Source of the DNA: Paenibacillus pectinilyticus
GTDB taxonomy: Bacteria > Bacillota > Bacilli > Paenibacillales > NBRC-103111
NCBI RefSeq assembly: GCF_001700435.1
Contig: NZ_LYPC01000026.1
Span: 186,001-250,000 of the forward strand
Length of the DNA stretch: 64,000 nucleotides
Direction of reading: 5' to 3'
Shown one piece after another: positions 63,766 to 64,000 of the stretch. Position numbers and translations under genes: made by a program. The first letter of the stretch is position 1. Each line of letters begins with the position of its first letter. The notes under the pieces were generated by a model. The model saw nothing but the letters and a program-made list of their open reading frames with translations, had not been told where the DNA came from and ran no database searches.

Positions 63766-64000
63766 ATGAAACAAGCACCTAGACGTATAACTGGTATTGT
63801 AGTGGCGTTGATTGCCATTGGGGGGCTGATCACAGGCTTAATCGCACTCCGAGAAACACAGAACGCGAATCGCATCACGAATATTGAACTGGTCGGTGAA
63901 CAAACCCTTTACGGAGAGCCCGGCTCACAGATGATCGTTCGAACGGGCAAAATGGTGGCGGTTAGCACCGACAAGGAAGGTATACCGGATTTAACCGTTG
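63766..64000 (+). CDS. Exported or membrane-anchored protein, N-terminal part
   Basis: ATG 63766 follows AAAGAGGA. The visible 78 residues are a basic start (M-K-Q-A-P-R-R), one hydrophobic helix (~8-27) and a soluble part (...IELVGEQTLYGEPGSQ...). The window ends inside the gene. The family is not recognised. A TATAAT (63730-63735) may be its -10 box. Confidence 0.65.
   Translation, partial: MKQAPRRITGIVVALIAIGGLITGLIALRETQNANRITNIELVGEQTLYGEPGSQMIVRTGKMVAVSTDKEGIPDLTV

Overview
The window looks like chromosomal DNA of a Gram-positive, soil-type Firmicute close to Paenibacillus. The basis is the combination of YesM/YesN-type two-component pairs, LplA/LplB/YtcP-type sugar importers that lack their own ATPase, lipoprotein substrate-binding proteins, AGGAGG ribosome binding sites with frequent TTG/GTG starts, and large secreted glycosidases with repeated accessory modules. 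This assignment is inference from gene style, not from a marker gene. No rRNA, tRNA, CRISPR array, transposase or prophage gene was seen.

Layout. 0-2.9 kb: two secreted proteins sharing the same ~120-residue C-terminal repeat, the first cut by the window edge. 3-4.3 kb: an MFS exporter. 4.5-10.2 kb: sugar importer 1 (binding protein, two permeases) followed by its response regulator and histidine kinase. 10.35-16.9 kb: a second regulator/kinase pair leading into importer 2 (two permeases, binding protein). 17-22 kb: two tandem beta-helix glycosidases, one secreted and one without a signal peptide. 22.4-26.2 kb: a GH16 beta-glucanase and a GH3 beta-glucosidase. 26.3-27.1 kb: a Tat-type metallophosphoesterase. 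27.3-33.5 kb: an amino-sugar operon (BadF-type kinase, RpiR regulator, importer 3, MurQ etherase), best read as MurNAc/GlcNAc recovery through an ABC importer. 33.7-40.2 kb: uronic-polysaccharide genes (PL8 lyase, AraC regulator, PhyH oxygenase, LacI regulator, GH88 unsaturated glucuronyl hydrolase). 40.2-41.3 kb: a gene-free stretch packed with four kinds of repeat. 41.3-49.6 kb: an aldo/keto reductase with a divergent MerR gene overlapping a GntR/LacI-type regulator, a GH38 alpha-mannosidase and a membrane-bound AraC regulator. 49.7-53.9 kb: an odd cysteine-rich phosphoesterase, a TetR regulator and a DrrAB-like efflux pair. 54.2-61.1 kb: importer 4 and a GH95-like secreted glycosidase. 61.1-61.6 kb: a second repeat island. 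61.7 kb to the end: a CocE/NonD hydrolase, a possible tiny gene and the start of an exported protein.

How it works together: secreted enzymes (beta-propeller protein, GH49-like, GH16, PL8, GH95-like) cut polysaccharides outside; four CUT1-type importers bring in oligosaccharides, presumably powered by one shared MsmX-type ATPase encoded elsewhere; enzymes without signal peptides (GH49-like copy, GH3, GH88, GH38, MurQ) finish the products inside. Control is local, by two YesMN pairs and AraC, LacI, RpiR, GntR, MerR and TetR regulators. An identical 17-base motif ahead of the promoters of importer 1 and the GH16 gene suggests a shared regulon.

The least explained signal is in the gaps. Two intergenic islands (40.3-41.05 kb and 61.2-61.6 kb) each pair a perfect or near-perfect short tandem repeat with a ~190-bp element made of four copies of one motif, two direct and two inverted. 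A different 'ATAAGCA' repeat family occupies three other gaps.
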